Assembly (NCBI RefSeq): GCF_000971195.1
Contig: NZ_BBLZ01000003.1
Coordinates: 454,963-518,962, forward strand
DNA: 64,000 nucleotides
Source of the DNA: Demequina soli
Lineage (GTDB): Bacteria; Actinomycetota; Actinomycetes; Actinomycetales; Demequinaceae
Direction: 5' to 3'
The translations under genes and the position numbers were made by a program. The notes under the pieces were generated by a model. It saw nothing but the letters and a program-made list of their open reading frames with translations, was not told where the DNA came from and did no database searches. The stretch's first letter is position 1; each line of letters begins with the position of its first letter. This document shows positions 57,233-64,000 of the stretch, one piece after another.

Positions 57233-58285
57233 TCAGGGGACCAGCTTGAGCCACTCCTCGGTCGCGAACTTCGACTCGACGCGCGCCTCCGCGAGGGCGA
57301 TCTCCTCCTCCGTCACGGCACCCGGACGGGTGGCGTAACGCGAGCGGAAGTGGTCGAGGAACGCGTCGATGACCGCGCCCCGCTCCATGCCGGTCTGGCT
57401 GCGCAGCGGGTCGACGCGCTTGTTCGCGCTCTTGGTGCCCTTGTCGGACAGCTTCTCGCGGCCGATGCGCAGCACCTCGAGCATGGCGTCCGCGTCGATG
57501 TCGTACGCCATGGTGACGTGGTGCAGCACCGCGCCGGAGGCGTAGCGCTTCTGCGCGGCGCCCGCGATCTTGCCGGCGGGCGAGGCGATGTCGTTGATCG
57601 GCACGTACGTCGCGTCGATGCCAAGCTCGCGGAGCGCGCCGAGCACCCAGTCGTCGAGGAACGCGTACGACTGCTCGAAGCTCAGCCCCTCGACCAGCGA
57701 CGTCGGCACATGCAGCGAGTAGGTGATGGTGTTGCCCGGCTGGACGAACATCGCGCCGCCGCCGGAGACGCGCCGCACCACGGTCATGCCGTGCTTGGCG
57801 GCGCCCTCGTCGTCGATCTCGTTGCGCCACGACTGGAACGAGCCGATGATCACCGCGTTCGAGCCCCACTCCCACACGCGCAGCGTCGGCGGGCGGGTAC
57901 CGGCGGCGACCTCCTCGGACAGGACCTCGTCGAGCGACATCTGCATGTAGGGGTCGCGCGGGACGTCGTGGATGACGTCGAACGTGTGGTCGTGCCAGCT
58001 GGTCGCGTGCCCGAGCGCGCGGCGCACCGCGATGCCCACCGCCTCCGGCGTGAAGCCGATGAACGTCGCGTCGCCCGCGGCACGCTGCACCGCGGCGGCC
58101 ATCTGGGACACCGAGGCCGTGGCCGACAGCCCGTTGAGGGCGCGCGTGATGCCCAGGATCGCCTCGGCGGGCTCGAGGAAGAAGTCGCCCGAGATCACCA
58201 CCCGGTCGATGACCTCGCCCGCGGAGTCGAGCTCGACGTCCGCGACCACGAGCTTGCCGCCTGGAACCTTGTACTCACCGTGCAT
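57233..58285 (-). CDS. Lipoate--protein ligase family protein
   Basis: The 350-residue protein has an accessory domain first (MHGEYKVPGGKLVV, FFLEPAEAILGI, about 1-85) and then a BPL_LplA_LipB catalytic domain with RRVSGGGAMFVQPGNTITYS (lipoyl-AMP site) and KIAGAAQKRYASGAVLHHVT (Lys near 255). This order, with the accessory domain at the N-terminus, is a circular-permutation-like variant. ATG at 58285 follows GACAAT by seven bases. Confidence 0.87.
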   Translation of the reverse strand: MHGEYKVPGGKLVVADVELDSAGEVIDRVVISGDFFLEPAEAILGITRALNGLSATASVSQMAAAVQRAAGDATFIGFTPEAVGIAVRRALGHATSWHDHTFDVIHDVPRDPYMQMSLDEVLSEEVAAGTRPPTLRVWEWGSNAVIIGSFQSWRNEIDDEGAAKHGMTVVRRVSGGGAMFVQPGNTITYSLHVPTSLVEGLSFEQSYAFLDDWVLGALRELGIDATYVPINDIASPAGKIAGAAQKRYASGAVLHHVTMAYDIDADAMLEVLRIGREKLSDKGTKSANKRVDPLRSQTGMERGAVIDAFLDHFRSRYATRPGAVTEEEIALAEARVESKFATEEWLKLVP

Positions 58286-58318
58286 GGAACCCATTGTCCC
58301 TTGCCTCCGCGACGGCTC

Positions 58319-58366
58319 GGGACGCTCAGTCCTCACGATCCGGGCCTCGCGGCGATCTCGGGACGA
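58319..58366. repeat. GGGACGCTCAGTCCTC element, 48-bp copy
   Basis: GGGACGCTCAGTCCTC (58319-58334) continues as ATCCGG, CGATCTCGGGACG, nearly identical over 48 bases to 39116-39163, and runs into a 10-mer copy at 58361. Confidence 0.8.
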
Positions 58367-58372
58367 TGCGCC

Positions 58373-59974
58373 TCACGGGTTGGGCGTGACCCCCGCCTTG
58401 AGCAGCCCGTAGAACAGCGAGTCGGTGAGCGCCTCCCATGCGGCCTCGATCATGTTCGGCCCGACGCCGACGGTGCGCCACTGCGTGCCCGTCTCCGTGT
58501 CGACCGTCGTGATGAGCACGCGGGTGACCGCGTCGGTGCCGTGCGCCGCATCCATGATGCGCACCTTGAAGTCGGTGAGGTCGAACCGCTCGATCTCCGG
58601 GTACGCCCCCGCGAGGGCTGTGCGCAGCGCGTGGTCGAGCGCGTTGACCGGGCCGTTGCCCTCGCCAACCGTGACGAAACGGCGGCCCCCGCCCGCCCGG
58701 ATCTTGATGACGGCCTCGGCGTCGGCGTCGCGCGGGTTGCCCGGTGCGGACGACACGCGCACGCGCCACGTCTCCGTGTCCCAGTACTTCGGCGCGTCGC
58801 CCAGCTCCCACCGCAGGATCAGCTCGAAGGACGCGTCGGCGGCGTCGAACGTGTAGCCCATCGCCTCGGCGTTCTTCACGCGGTCGGTCACGCGCCCGAG
58901 CACGTCGGGGCGGTCCGCGAGGTCGAAGCCCAGCTCCTTGCCCTTGAGCTCGATCGACGCGCGCCCGGCCATCTCGGACACGAGCATCCGCATGTCGTTG
59001 CCCACGTACGACGGCTCCGTGTGCTGGTACAGGTCCGGGTCGACCTTGATCGCCGAGGCGTGCAGGCCGGCCTTGTGCGCGAAAGCGGAGGCGCCCACGT
59101 AGGGCTGGCGCGCGAACGGCGCGATGTTGGTGATCTCAGAGATGGTGTGCGCGATGCGGGTCGACTCCGCGAGGCCGTCCCCCTTGAGCGCGATCACGCC
59201 GCGCTTGAGCTCGAGGTTCGCGGCGACCGCGATGAGGTCGGCGTTGCCGGTGCGCTCGCCGTAGCCGTTGACGCAGCCCTGGACGTGGGTCGCGCCCGCC
59301 GCGACCGCGGCCATGGAGTTGGCGACCGCGCAGCCCGAATCGTTGTGGGCGTGCATGCCCAGCTGGGCCGTGGTGCGCCCACGCACCTCCGTCACGATCC
59401 GCGTGACGTCGTCGGGCAGCATCCCGCCGTTCGTGTCGCACAGCACCAGGGACGATGCGCCGCCCGCCTCGCCCGCGAGCAGCGCCCTGAGCGTGTACTC
59501 GGGGTCGTGCCGGTAGCCGTCGAAGAAGTGCTCGGCGTCGAGGACCACGCGGCGCCCCTCGCCGACCAGGAACGCGACGGTCTCCTCGATCATCGCGAGG
59601 TTCTCGTCGCCCGAGACACGCAGCGCGCGCTCGGCGTGACGGATGTCCGCCTTGGCGACAAGGGTGATGATGGGCGCCTCCGAGTCGAGCAGCGCGCGCA
59701 CCTGCGGGTCGGACGCCGCCGACGTGCCCGCGCGGCGCGTCATGCCGAACGCCGCGAACTGCGCGTTCCTGAACGACAGCTCCTTGGCGACGAGCCCGAA
59801 GAACTCGGTGTCCTTGGGCACCGCGCCCGGCCATCCGCCCTCGATGACGCCCACGCCCAGCTCGTCCAGCAGCGGGGCGATCGCCATCTTGTCCGCGACG
59901 GACAGGTTCATGCCCTCCTGCTGCGCGCCGTCGCGCAGGGTGGTGTCGTAGATCTCGACCGTGAGATCCGTCAT
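58373..59974 (-). CDS. cimA: (R)-citramalate synthase
   Basis: The 533-residue enzyme condenses pyruvate and acetyl-CoA for threonine-independent isoleucine synthesis. The HMGL-like barrel shows YDTTLRDGAQQEG (metal Asp), HFFDGYRHDPEY, CDTNGGMLPDD and MHAHNDSGCAVANS (metal His). The C-terminal LeuA allosteric domain begins about residue 400, allowing Ile feedback. GAGGAG precedes the ATG. Transcription is probably controlled by the leader described next. Confidence 0.93.
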   Translation of the reverse strand: MTDLTVEIYDTTLRDGAQQEGMNLSVADKMAIAPLLDELGVGVIEGGWPGAVPKDTEFFGLVAKELSFRNAQFAAFGMTRRAGTSAASDPQVRALLDSEAPIITLVAKADIRHAERALRVSGDENLAMIEETVAFLVGEGRRVVLDAEHFFDGYRHDPEYTLRALLAGEAGGASSLVLCDTNGGMLPDDVTRIVTEVRGRTTAQLGMHAHNDSGCAVANSMAAVAAGATHVQGCVNGYGERTGNADLIAVAANLELKRGVIALKGDGLAESTRIAHTISEITNIAPFARQPYVGASAFAHKAGLHASAIKVDPDLYQHTEPSYVGNDMRMLVSEMAGRASIELKGKELGFDLADRPDVLGRVTDRVKNAEAMGYTFDAADASFELILRWELGDAPKYWDTETWRVRVSSAPGNPRDADAEAVIKIRAGGGRRFVTVGEGNGPVNALDHALRTALAGAYPEIERFDLTDFKVRIMDAAHGTDAVTRVLITTVDTETGTQWRTVGVGPNMIEAAWEALTDSLFYGLLKAGVTPNP

Positions 59975-60014
59975 CGTGCTCAGCTCCTCAAGTCCGGCGC
60001 GGCCCGCGTCCCCA

Positions 60015-60045
60015 ACAAAAAAGCCTCCCAGGGGTGCGGGAGGCT
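60015..60045 (-). terminator. Attenuator terminator of cimA
   Basis: On the minus strand AGCCTCCC-N8-GGGAGGCT is followed directly by TTTTTTG, about 40 bases before cimA. It is the strongest T-tract terminator in the window and lies in a 5' leader. Confidence 0.9.
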
Positions 60046-60072
60046 GCGCGTCGGGGCGTGAGGCCGACGCGC
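60046..60072 (-). promoter_or_regulatory. Pause hairpin in cimA leader
   Basis: GCGCGTCGG and CCGACGCGC form a 9-bp stem between the leader-peptide stop and the terminator, the position of the 1:2 hairpin in classical attenuators. Confidence 0.7.
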
Positions 60073-60107
60073 TACAGAATGATGATCGCGGTACGCATCG
60101 CGGCCAT
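60072..60107 (-). CDS. Ile-rich leader peptide of cimA
   Basis: The frame encodes MAAMRTAIIIL and stops with TAG. Three consecutive Ile codons and one Leu precede the stop, as expected for a ribosome-mediated attenuator of an isoleucine-pathway gene. The second ATG (60098-60096) follows CACAAT by seven bases, so the peptide may be MRTAIIIL on a leaderless transcript. Confidence 0.85.
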   Translation of the reverse strand: MAAMRTAIIIL

Positions 60108-60191
60108 TGTGGCACATCCCGGGGACGATGCGGCGGGCACCCTCCCGCCGATTCCCAGCGAACCTGGAGCGTGACCGGACAGACTGACCGC

Positions 60192-61148
60192 ATGACGCGC
60201 ATCCCCGACCCCGTCCCCACCCCCGACGGCCCCGCCTACGAGGGCCGCCTCCTGCACCGCCCCGACGACGAGGTGGTCGACCAGGGCGCCGCCTTCGACA
60301 TCGCGACGCTCCTCAGCCGTCGCGGCGCCGTGCGACTGCTGAGTCTCGGCACGGGCGCCGCGATCCTCGCGGCGTGCACGCCGCAGACCGGCTCGACCAC
60401 CGCATCGTCCTCCGCGACCGCCGACGGGCTCACGGAGATCCCCGACGAGACCGCGGGCCCCTACCCCGGCGACGGATCCAACGGCCCCGACGTGCTGGAG
60501 GACTCCGGGATCGTGCGCCGCGACATCCGCACCTCGGTCGCGGGCGGCGACCCGGTCCCCGGCGTGCCGCTCGACTTCACCTTCACCGTGCTCGACATGG
60601 CGAACGGGGGCGTGCCGATGGCGGGCGCGGCGGTCTACGCGTGGCACTGCAGCGCGGGCGGGCTGTACTCGATGTACTCGGACGGTGTGACGGACCAGAC
60701 GTGGCTGCGCGGCGTCCAGGTCACGGACGACGCCGGCGAGGTCACGTTCGCGTCCGTCATGCCCGGCTGCTACGCCGGCCGCTGGACCCACATCCACTTC
60801 GAGGTCTACCCGAGCGTCGATGACGTCACCGACTCCTCCAAGGCCATCGCGACGTCCCAGATGGCCTTCCCCCAGAACGTGCTCGACGCGATCTACACGC
60901 GCAACGAGTACGCCGGCTCGGCGGACAACCTCGCCCAGCTCAGCCTCGCGACCGACACCGTGTTCGGCGACGACGGCGGCGTGCACCAGATCGGGACCTT
61001 CAAGGGCGACGCCGACGCCGGCTACGCCTCGAGCCTCACGGTCCCGATCGACACCACGACCGCGCCGACGGGCGGGTCGATGGGCGGCGGCGCGCCGGGC
61101 GGCGGTCAGCCTCCACAGGGCGGCGCGGGCGCTCCCCCGTCCCGATAG
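60192..61148 (+). CDS. Intradiol dioxygenase-like lipoprotein
   Basis: The 318-residue protein has SRRGAVRLLSLGTGAAILAAC (about 42-62), an Arg-Arg lipoprotein signal suggesting Tat export. An intradiol dioxygenase fold follows: ETAGPYPGDGSNG, VYAWHCSAGGLYSMYSD (Tyr ligands) and WTHIHFEVYPS (His ligands). The C-terminus is Gly/Pro-rich. Secreted members of this group are of unknown substrate. ATG follows CAGACT by six bases. Confidence 0.87.
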   Translation: MTRIPDPVPTPDGPAYEGRLLHRPDDEVVDQGAAFDIATLLSRRGAVRLLSLGTGAAILAACTPQTGSTTASSSATADGLTEIPDETAGPYPGDGSNGPDVLEDSGIVRRDIRTSVAGGDPVPGVPLDFTFTVLDMANGGVPMAGAAVYAWHCSAGGLYSMYSDGVTDQTWLRGVQVTDDAGEVTFASVMPGCYAGRWTHIHFEVYPSVDDVTDSSKAIATSQMAFPQNVLDAIYTRNEYAGSADNLAQLSLATDTVFGDDGGVHQIGTFKGDADAGYASSLTVPIDTTTAPTGGSMGGGAPGGGQPPQGGAGAPPSR

Positions 61149-61154
61149 ACGTCG

Positions 61155-61196
61155 ACGGGGGACGATGCGACCGGTGTGTGTCGCATCGTCCCCCGT
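61155..61196. terminator. Terminator made from an inverted pair of the 10-mer
   Basis: ACGGGGGACGATGCGA and TCGCATCGTCCCCCGT form a perfect 16-bp stem with a ten-base loop after the dioxygenase gene. Both arms contain the dispersed 10-mer. Confidence 0.88.
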
Positions 61197-61252
61197 GGAC
61201 GTGGTGGGCGGGCGTGGATGTCGCCTCCCGGCGAGGTCCGTGCCCGTGAGCG

Positions 61253-61492
61253 TCAGGCGATGATGAAGGGCCTGATGCCGCCCGTGTCGAGGGTGTGGCG
61301 CGCGCGCCAGTCCCTCGGGTCGTGGAGCAGCTCGAGCTCGTGAAGGTCCTGCATCTCACGGTGGTGCTCGACGCGCTCCTGGTGGCGAGCCTCCTTGACC
61401 TGCGAACGGTGCCGGTGGAACCGCTCCATGAGGTGCCGGTGCGGCACCTGGTTGGCGCCCAGCGGGAACGGGCGGTAGGCGGTGGCGGTCAT
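61253..61492 (-). CDS. Small His/Arg-rich hypothetical protein
   Basis: The 79-residue protein is rich in His and Arg (RHLMERFHRHRSQVKEARHQERVEHHREM), predicted helical, and may bind metal or nucleic acid; no family is recognised. GGGGAGGG precedes the ATG. It is the last of three small genes behind the SARP gene. Confidence 0.6.
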   Translation of the reverse strand: MTATAYRPFPLGANQVPHRHLMERFHRHRSQVKEARHQERVEHHREMQDLHELELLHDPRDWRARHTLDTGGIRPFIIA

Positions 61493-61535
61493 GTGAACTT
61501 CCCTCCCCTTCGAAGACGGCCCGGCGTGGCCGGGG

Positions 61536-61772
61536 TCATGCGATGCGACCGAAGGTCGGCAGCGCGAACGAGTCGCCGATCACCTGGGTGATCTGCGCGG
61601 CCGAGGGCATGCGCTGCGCGCGCAGCGCACGGCGCTCCTTGCGGCGGGCACCGGCGGCGGCGAAGCGGTCGGCGACCTCGCGGAGCGAGTCACGCGCGGT
61701 GCGCGCGACATCGGTGGGGGCGGGGGCGGTCGCGCCCTCGGCTCCGTAGTGGGGGACGGTGATGCTGGACAT
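61536..61772 (-). CDS. Small hypothetical protein
   Basis: The 78-residue protein has a flexible start (MSSITVPHYGAEGATAPAP), then a charged helix (ARTARDSLREVADRFAAAGA) and a tail SFALPTFGRIA. No signal peptide or family is recognised. AAGGA lies about ten bases before the ATG. Same-strand and 43 bases upstream of the next small gene. Confidence 0.6.
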   Translation of the reverse strand: MSSITVPHYGAEGATAPAPTDVARTARDSLREVADRFAAAGARRKERRALRAQRMPSAAQITQVIGDSFALPTFGRIA

Positions 61773-61823
61773 TGCTGAGGTCCTTCTTCTAGATAACGGT
61801 TGAGACGTGTGCGGTGTGACGGT

Positions 61824-62093
61824 CTAGGCGGTGAGGCGGAAGGCCCCGCGCCCTGCGGTGGCGGCCAGCTCCGAGGCGTGGAGGTCGGCGAGGTGCTCGA
61901 GGAGCGCCGATCGGGCGACGGCCCAGGCCCTCAGGCGCGACACCTCGGTGCCGGCCCAGTCGACGAGCGCTGCGGCCGCGCCGGGCGCGAGGCTGCTCAC
62001 GGCCGAGGAGACCCTTTCGAGCTCCTCCTTGTGCGCCGCCGTGCCCTCCTCGACGAGTCGAGGACCGAGGTCTGCGGTGATCTGGATGGACAT
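61824..62093 (-). CDS. Small helical hypothetical protein
   Basis: The 89-residue protein is mostly helical (VEEGTAAHKEELERVSSAVS; LVDWAGTEVSRLRAWAVARS) with no membrane segment. Size and helix content recall WXG100-like proteins, but the WxG turn is absent. GGGAGGG precedes the ATG. It is the first small gene downstream of the CRP-type site. Confidence 0.65.
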   Translation of the reverse strand: MSIQITADLGPRLVEEGTAAHKEELERVSSAVSSLAPGAAAALVDWAGTEVSRLRAWAVARSALLEHLADLHASELAATAGRGAFRLTA

Positions 62094-62148
62094 GACACCC
62101 TCCCTTCCACGCTGTCGTTCGGTGTCGAGTTCAGGGTGCGCGCGGTGC

Positions 62149-62178
62149 GTGTGAGGAGCCGTGTGACGCGGCTCACAC
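62149..62178. promoter_or_regulatory. CRP/GlxR-type operator
   Basis: TGTGA-CGCGGC-TCACA (62162-62177) matches the cAMP-receptor-type consensus TGTGA-N6-TCACA exactly. A third half-site GTGTGA (62149-62154) lies 12 bases before GTGTGA at 62161. The site is 56-70 bases upstream of the small-gene operon. Confidence 0.75.
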
Positions 62179-62232
62179 TTCTGGGGGCACCGCCGACTCG
62201 GATCTCTACCAGGAACGACGGTGACGTGCGGG

Positions 62233-63966
62233 TCAGACGGGAAGGGGTACGGAGCCGCGGATCGCGTCGATGACCGCCTCGGCCCGGCCCAGGAGCTGCA
62301 GCATCTCGCCCCGGGCGGACGCCTTGAGCGCCTGCTCCGCGACCGTCAGCGCCCTCTCGGCGTCACCCGCAGCGAGGGCCACCTCGGCGTCGGTCACCTG
62401 GACCTCCACCTCGACCCACTTGTAGGAGTCGTTCATGCGCCGACACGCGAAGCCGGCCTGCGCGAGCCACGGAACGGCTGCGGCTGGGTCGCCCTCGGCG
62501 ACGTACGTGAGGCCCATGGCCTTCGCCGCCACGCCCTCCCAGCAGGGGTCCTCGAGCTGACGCGCCAGCGCGTAGGTCGACTCGAGGTCGGTGCGCACCA
62601 CCGCCGGAGACTCGCCCCGCGCCAGGCGGGCGTGCGCGTGCCACGCCTCGGGCCACGGGCGGATCGCCGTCCAACGCTCGCTCTGAGCCTGGCGCTGCGC
62701 CTCCTTGGCCCAGCGCTCGGCCGCGGCGAGCCAGCCGGACAGGTAGGCCGTGCGCGCCGCGCAGGCCATGGCCCAGATGCCGCGACGCACCGACCCGGTC
62801 TCGCGACACAGGTCGATCGCCTCGTCGAAGCGCTCGAGGGACTCGTCGAGCCGTCCCCAGTCGGACAGGTGGACGGCGTCGTAGGCCGCGACGTCCGCGC
62901 GGACACGCGGGAAGTCCTCCGCCGCCCGCCACGCGAGCGCGAGGCCGTCGACGGCGCAGTCGCGCCGCGCGGCGAGCACGTCCACGTAGGCCAGCTCGGC
63001 GAGCGCCTTCGCGGCGATCTCCTGCGCGCCCGCGCCCGTCGCGGCATCGCACGCGGCGTCGAGCACGATCGCGCCCTCGTCGTCGAGGCCGCGCGCGGCA
63101 TGGACCAGCGCGGAGCCGAGCTCGAAGAGGCAGCTCGCCTCAAGCGCCCGATCCCCCGCCCCCTCGGCGGCCGCGACCGCGCCTCTGAGCGTGGCGATGC
63201 CGCTGTCGGCCGCGCCGGCCGCCACCGCAGCGAGGCCCGCCGTGAGCAGGGAGTTCGCGGTGGCGATGGAAGAGACGCCCGCGGTCGCGGGGGTGAGCGC
63301 GGGACGCGCGGCCGAGCCCAGCGCGCGGCTCGGAGCCACGCCCAGCTCGCGCATGAAGGCGGCCTCGGTGGCCGCCACGTGACGATGCGCGGAAACGCGG
63401 TCCCCCGCCGCCATGAACGCCTTCACGAGGAGCACGTGCGGCCCCTCCTCGAGCGGCGAGGTGTCGACCATGGCCGAGGCAAGCGCGAGCGCCCGTTGGT
63501 GGTCGTGCGCCGTCATGGCCCGGAGCGTCTCCTTGCGCAGCGTGCCGATCACCTCGCCGGCCACCCGCTGTCGCTCGACGAGCAGCCACGTGTCGAAGGC
63601 GGGCGAGGCCTGGACGTCGATGCCCTCGAGCAGCTCGCCCCGCGGGACCGGATCCGTGACACGGCCGTCGGCCACCATGTCGACGTCGACCTCGGTGCCC
63701 TCCTCGAGGTTGAGCTCGATGGGGTTGCCCAGCAACGCGTCGGGCATCCCCAGACGCCGGCGCAGCTCCGCGAGCGACCAGCGGAGGGCGCCCATGGGAT
63801 CGTCGGCCTCCGCGAAGAGCTCGTTGACCAACTGCTGCCGCGAGACGCGGTCGGGGCTGCGCACGAGGCGCGCCAGCAGAGCCCACGACTTCGCACCACG
63901 AGGGCCGGGAAGTGTGAGGCCGTCGCGCACCAGTCGGGGCTGACCGATCAGACGAATCGAGAGCAT
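62233..63966 (-). CDS. SARP/BTAD-type transcriptional regulator
   Basis: The 577-residue protein starts with an OmpR-type winged HTH (PGPRGAKSWALLARL then SRQQLVNELFAEADDPMGALRWSLAELRRRLG, about 20-75), then a BTAD domain (about 95-225) and TPR-like helices to the end. There is no NB-ARC ATPase. Such regulators activate antibiotic or stress clusters. It lies upstream of the three small genes on the same strand and may activate them. Confidence 0.88.
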   Translation of the reverse strand: MLSIRLIGQPRLVRDGLTLPGPRGAKSWALLARLVRSPDRVSRQQLVNELFAEADDPMGALRWSLAELRRRLGMPDALLGNPIELNLEEGTEVDVDMVADGRVTDPVPRGELLEGIDVQASPAFDTWLLVERQRVAGEVIGTLRKETLRAMTAHDHQRALALASAMVDTSPLEEGPHVLLVKAFMAAGDRVSAHRHVAATEAAFMRELGVAPSRALGSAARPALTPATAGVSSIATANSLLTAGLAAVAAGAADSGIATLRGAVAAAEGAGDRALEASCLFELGSALVHAARGLDDEGAIVLDAACDAATGAGAQEIAAKALAELAYVDVLAARRDCAVDGLALAWRAAEDFPRVRADVAAYDAVHLSDWGRLDESLERFDEAIDLCRETGSVRRGIWAMACAARTAYLSGWLAAAERWAKEAQRQAQSERWTAIRPWPEAWHAHARLARGESPAVVRTDLESTYALARQLEDPCWEGVAAKAMGLTYVAEGDPAAAVPWLAQAGFACRRMNDSYKWVEVEVQVTDAEVALAAGDAERALTVAEQALKASARGEMLQLLGRAEAVIDAIRGSVPLPV

Positions 63967-64000
63967 CGGTCTCGCTCTCCACGCATGGCTCTCAGGGTAC

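Overview
The window is GC-rich DNA with strong third-position GC, dense short operons, many GTG starts, and start codons that often lie 6-7 bases after a TAnnnT -10 box. Gene content (MurA-PlsC-GpsA-Ddl block, DUF3515 lipoprotein, IclR next to leuCD, SARP regulator, HspR-type operator before clpB, FAH-gltX pair) points to an actinobacterium, most likely of the order Micrococcales (inference). It looks like ordinary chromosome: no insertion sequence, integrase, prophage or CRISPR array was seen.

Layout. 0-6 kb: partial molybdenum-carrier-like gene, recG and a FakA/DAK-type kinase (minus), rpmB, thiL, a TfoX N-terminal-domain gene. 6-13.5 kb: TetR regulator divergent from a DrrAB-type ABC exporter with a multi-palindrome operator, two tandem paralogous membrane proteins, a MATE exporter, a diguanylate cyclase and a DUF3515 lipoprotein. 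13.5-23.4 kb: envelope and lipid operon murA-plsC-gpsA-ddl (minus), PfkB kinase, a P-loop kinase, leuCD with a divergent IclR regulator, flavodoxin and DCC proteins. 23.4-29.2 kb: ECF sigma with a DUF5667-type partner, tRNA-Glu, clpB lacking its N-domain behind a HAIR operator, a 91-bp inverted-repeat element, an SDR and tRNA-Gln. 29.2-38.4 kb: a seven-gene minus-strand operon (tyrosine phosphatase, peptide-type ABC importer, GH3 glucosaminidase) divergent from a TetR regulator, suggesting import and trimming of a GlcNAc-containing peptide or sugar such as a muropeptide. 38.3-41.7 kb: HAD hydrolase, a 22-bp tandem repeat island, gltX and an FAH protein. 41.8-50.8 kb: DinB-like, acyltransferase-like and terpenoid-cyclase-fold genes, a second ECF sigma/anti-sigma-like pair, an EamA exporter, and a VOC dioxygenase/esterase pair. 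50.8-60.2 kb: aldehyde dehydrogenase, adenine deaminase, rnhA, ybaK, a YggS protein, a small XRE-regulated membrane operon with three operators, a VIT1-like transporter, a lipoate ligase, and cimA behind an Ile-rich leader peptide and attenuator. 60.2-64 kb: an intradiol-dioxygenase-like lipoprotein, then a SARP gene followed by three small genes behind a CRP-type site.

The most unusual signal is a dispersed 10-mer, GGACGATGCG. I counted it by eye at 35 sites on both strands, against well under one expected by chance. It lies in frame in genes as Asp-Asp-Ala or Ala-Ser-Ser, and as inverted pairs in two terminator hairpins. Its behaviour resembles DNA-uptake-type sequences. Second in interest are the cimA attenuator, the two-copy 91-bp element, the GGGACGCTCAGTCCTC repeat family, and the SARP/CRP small-protein cluster.
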